A stretch of DNA of 64,000 nt from contig CAJUNQ010000005.1 of assembly GCA_910587835.1 (NCBI GenBank), positions 54,175 to 118,174 on the forward strand. Direction: 5' to 3'. A program made the position numbers and the translations under genes. Below are positions 63,864-64,000 of this stretch, piece by piece. The notes beneath the pieces are model-generated. The model was not told where the DNA came from and did no database searches. It was given only the letters and a program-made list of their open reading frames with translations. Source of the DNA: an uncultured Oscillospiraceae bacterium. GTDB lineage: Bacteria > Bacillota > Clostridia > Oscillospirales > Acutalibacteraceae. Position 1 is the stretch's first letter. The number at the start of each line of letters is the position of its first letter.

Positions 63864-64000
63864 GGGCTTGTTTGAAAAATCGGAAACGCCGTCTTTTTAC
63901 CCAGAAGGGGCCCCTTTCTGCGTCAAAAATCCTCGCCAATCGGAAGATTGCCTTGCGTTTTTTCCTTGAAATGAACCCCTTCTGGGTAAAAATTCGTCAT
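63862..64000. mobile_element. Possible MITE-like element, right end cut by window
   Basis: Starts TTAGGGCTTGTTTGA, similar to the TAGGGCGTGTTCA end of the element at 29055. Internal TTTTTACCCAGAAGGGG and CCCCTTCTGGGTAAAAA are perfect inverted repeats. It shares GTCTTTTT...TTCTGCGTCAAAAAT with the 29055 element (GTCTTTTT...TTCTGCGCCAAAAAT). The right terminal repeat is beyond the window. Confidence 0.55.

Noticed and set aside
59853..63875. 1,340-codon plus-strand frame opposite tex and GH43
   Set aside because: No start signal, low-complexity translation, and the opposite strand has conserved catalytic and S1 motifs.

Overview
The window looks like a chromosomal segment of a high-GC, spore-forming, anaerobic Clostridia member, probably a gut Oscillospiraceae-type bacterium. 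This rests on SpoIIE, the housekeeping genes truB-ribF, prs, cysE-cysS, pgm and tex, many plant-glycan glycosidases, strong AGGAGG ribosome sites and TTGACA-17-TATAAT promoters. No rRNA, tRNA, CRISPR array, prophage or plasmid replication gene was seen. The genus is an inference.

Layout. 1-4.3 kb: end of truB, ribF, spoIIE. 4.7-5.9 kb: a PLP aminotransferase. 6-20.2 kb: a carbohydrate island with Gfo/Idh oxidoreductase + GH2, a lipoprotein sugar-binding protein with two CUT1 permeases and no ATPase, GH43, a domain-swapped GH3 and GH51. A second GH43 lies at 61.9-63.5 kb. Together these suggest uptake and intracellular trimming of arabinose/xylose-containing oligosaccharides. 20.3-21.3 kb: aldo/keto reductase on the minus strand. 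21.5-25.7 kb: a small serine recombinase, two 26-bp invertase-like sites around a promoter, and a large SLH-anchored surface protein. 25.9-29.1 kb: operon of HAD phosphatase, a degenerate signal-peptidase-like protein, SpoU methyltransferase and metallophosphoesterase, ended by a 168-bp MITE-like element. 29.4-39.1 kb: MATE exporter, secreted protein, AraC-type regulator, haemolysin III, HAD phosphatase, DUF2975/XRE pair, heterodimeric ABC exporter. 39.5-45.8 kb: prs, a frameshifted P-loop kinase, cysE, cysS, a gamma-glutamylcyclotransferase-like protein, a sugar isomerase and a second Gfo/Idh enzyme. 46.3-52.3 kb: ABC exporter preceded by a 38-codon ORF, malic enzyme, ECF S component, phosphoglucomutase. 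52.7-55.9 kb: metal-resistance operon (ArsR sensor, HMA chaperone, methyltransferase, P1B ATPase). 56.5-63.5 kb, minus strand: MGMT-like protein, MATE exporter, membrane glycosyltransferase split at a C11 tract, tex and GH43.

The most interesting item is the apparent phase-variation module at 21.5-25.7 kb. Two 12+2+12 bp sites carry reverse-complementary core dinucleotides (GT and AC), lie next to a serine recombinase, and enclose a promoter pointing at a surface-protein gene. A second possible phase-variable surface locus is the poly-C glycosyltransferase. Three copies of a roughly 0.2-0.5 kb non-coding repeat and two related MITE-like elements are also present.
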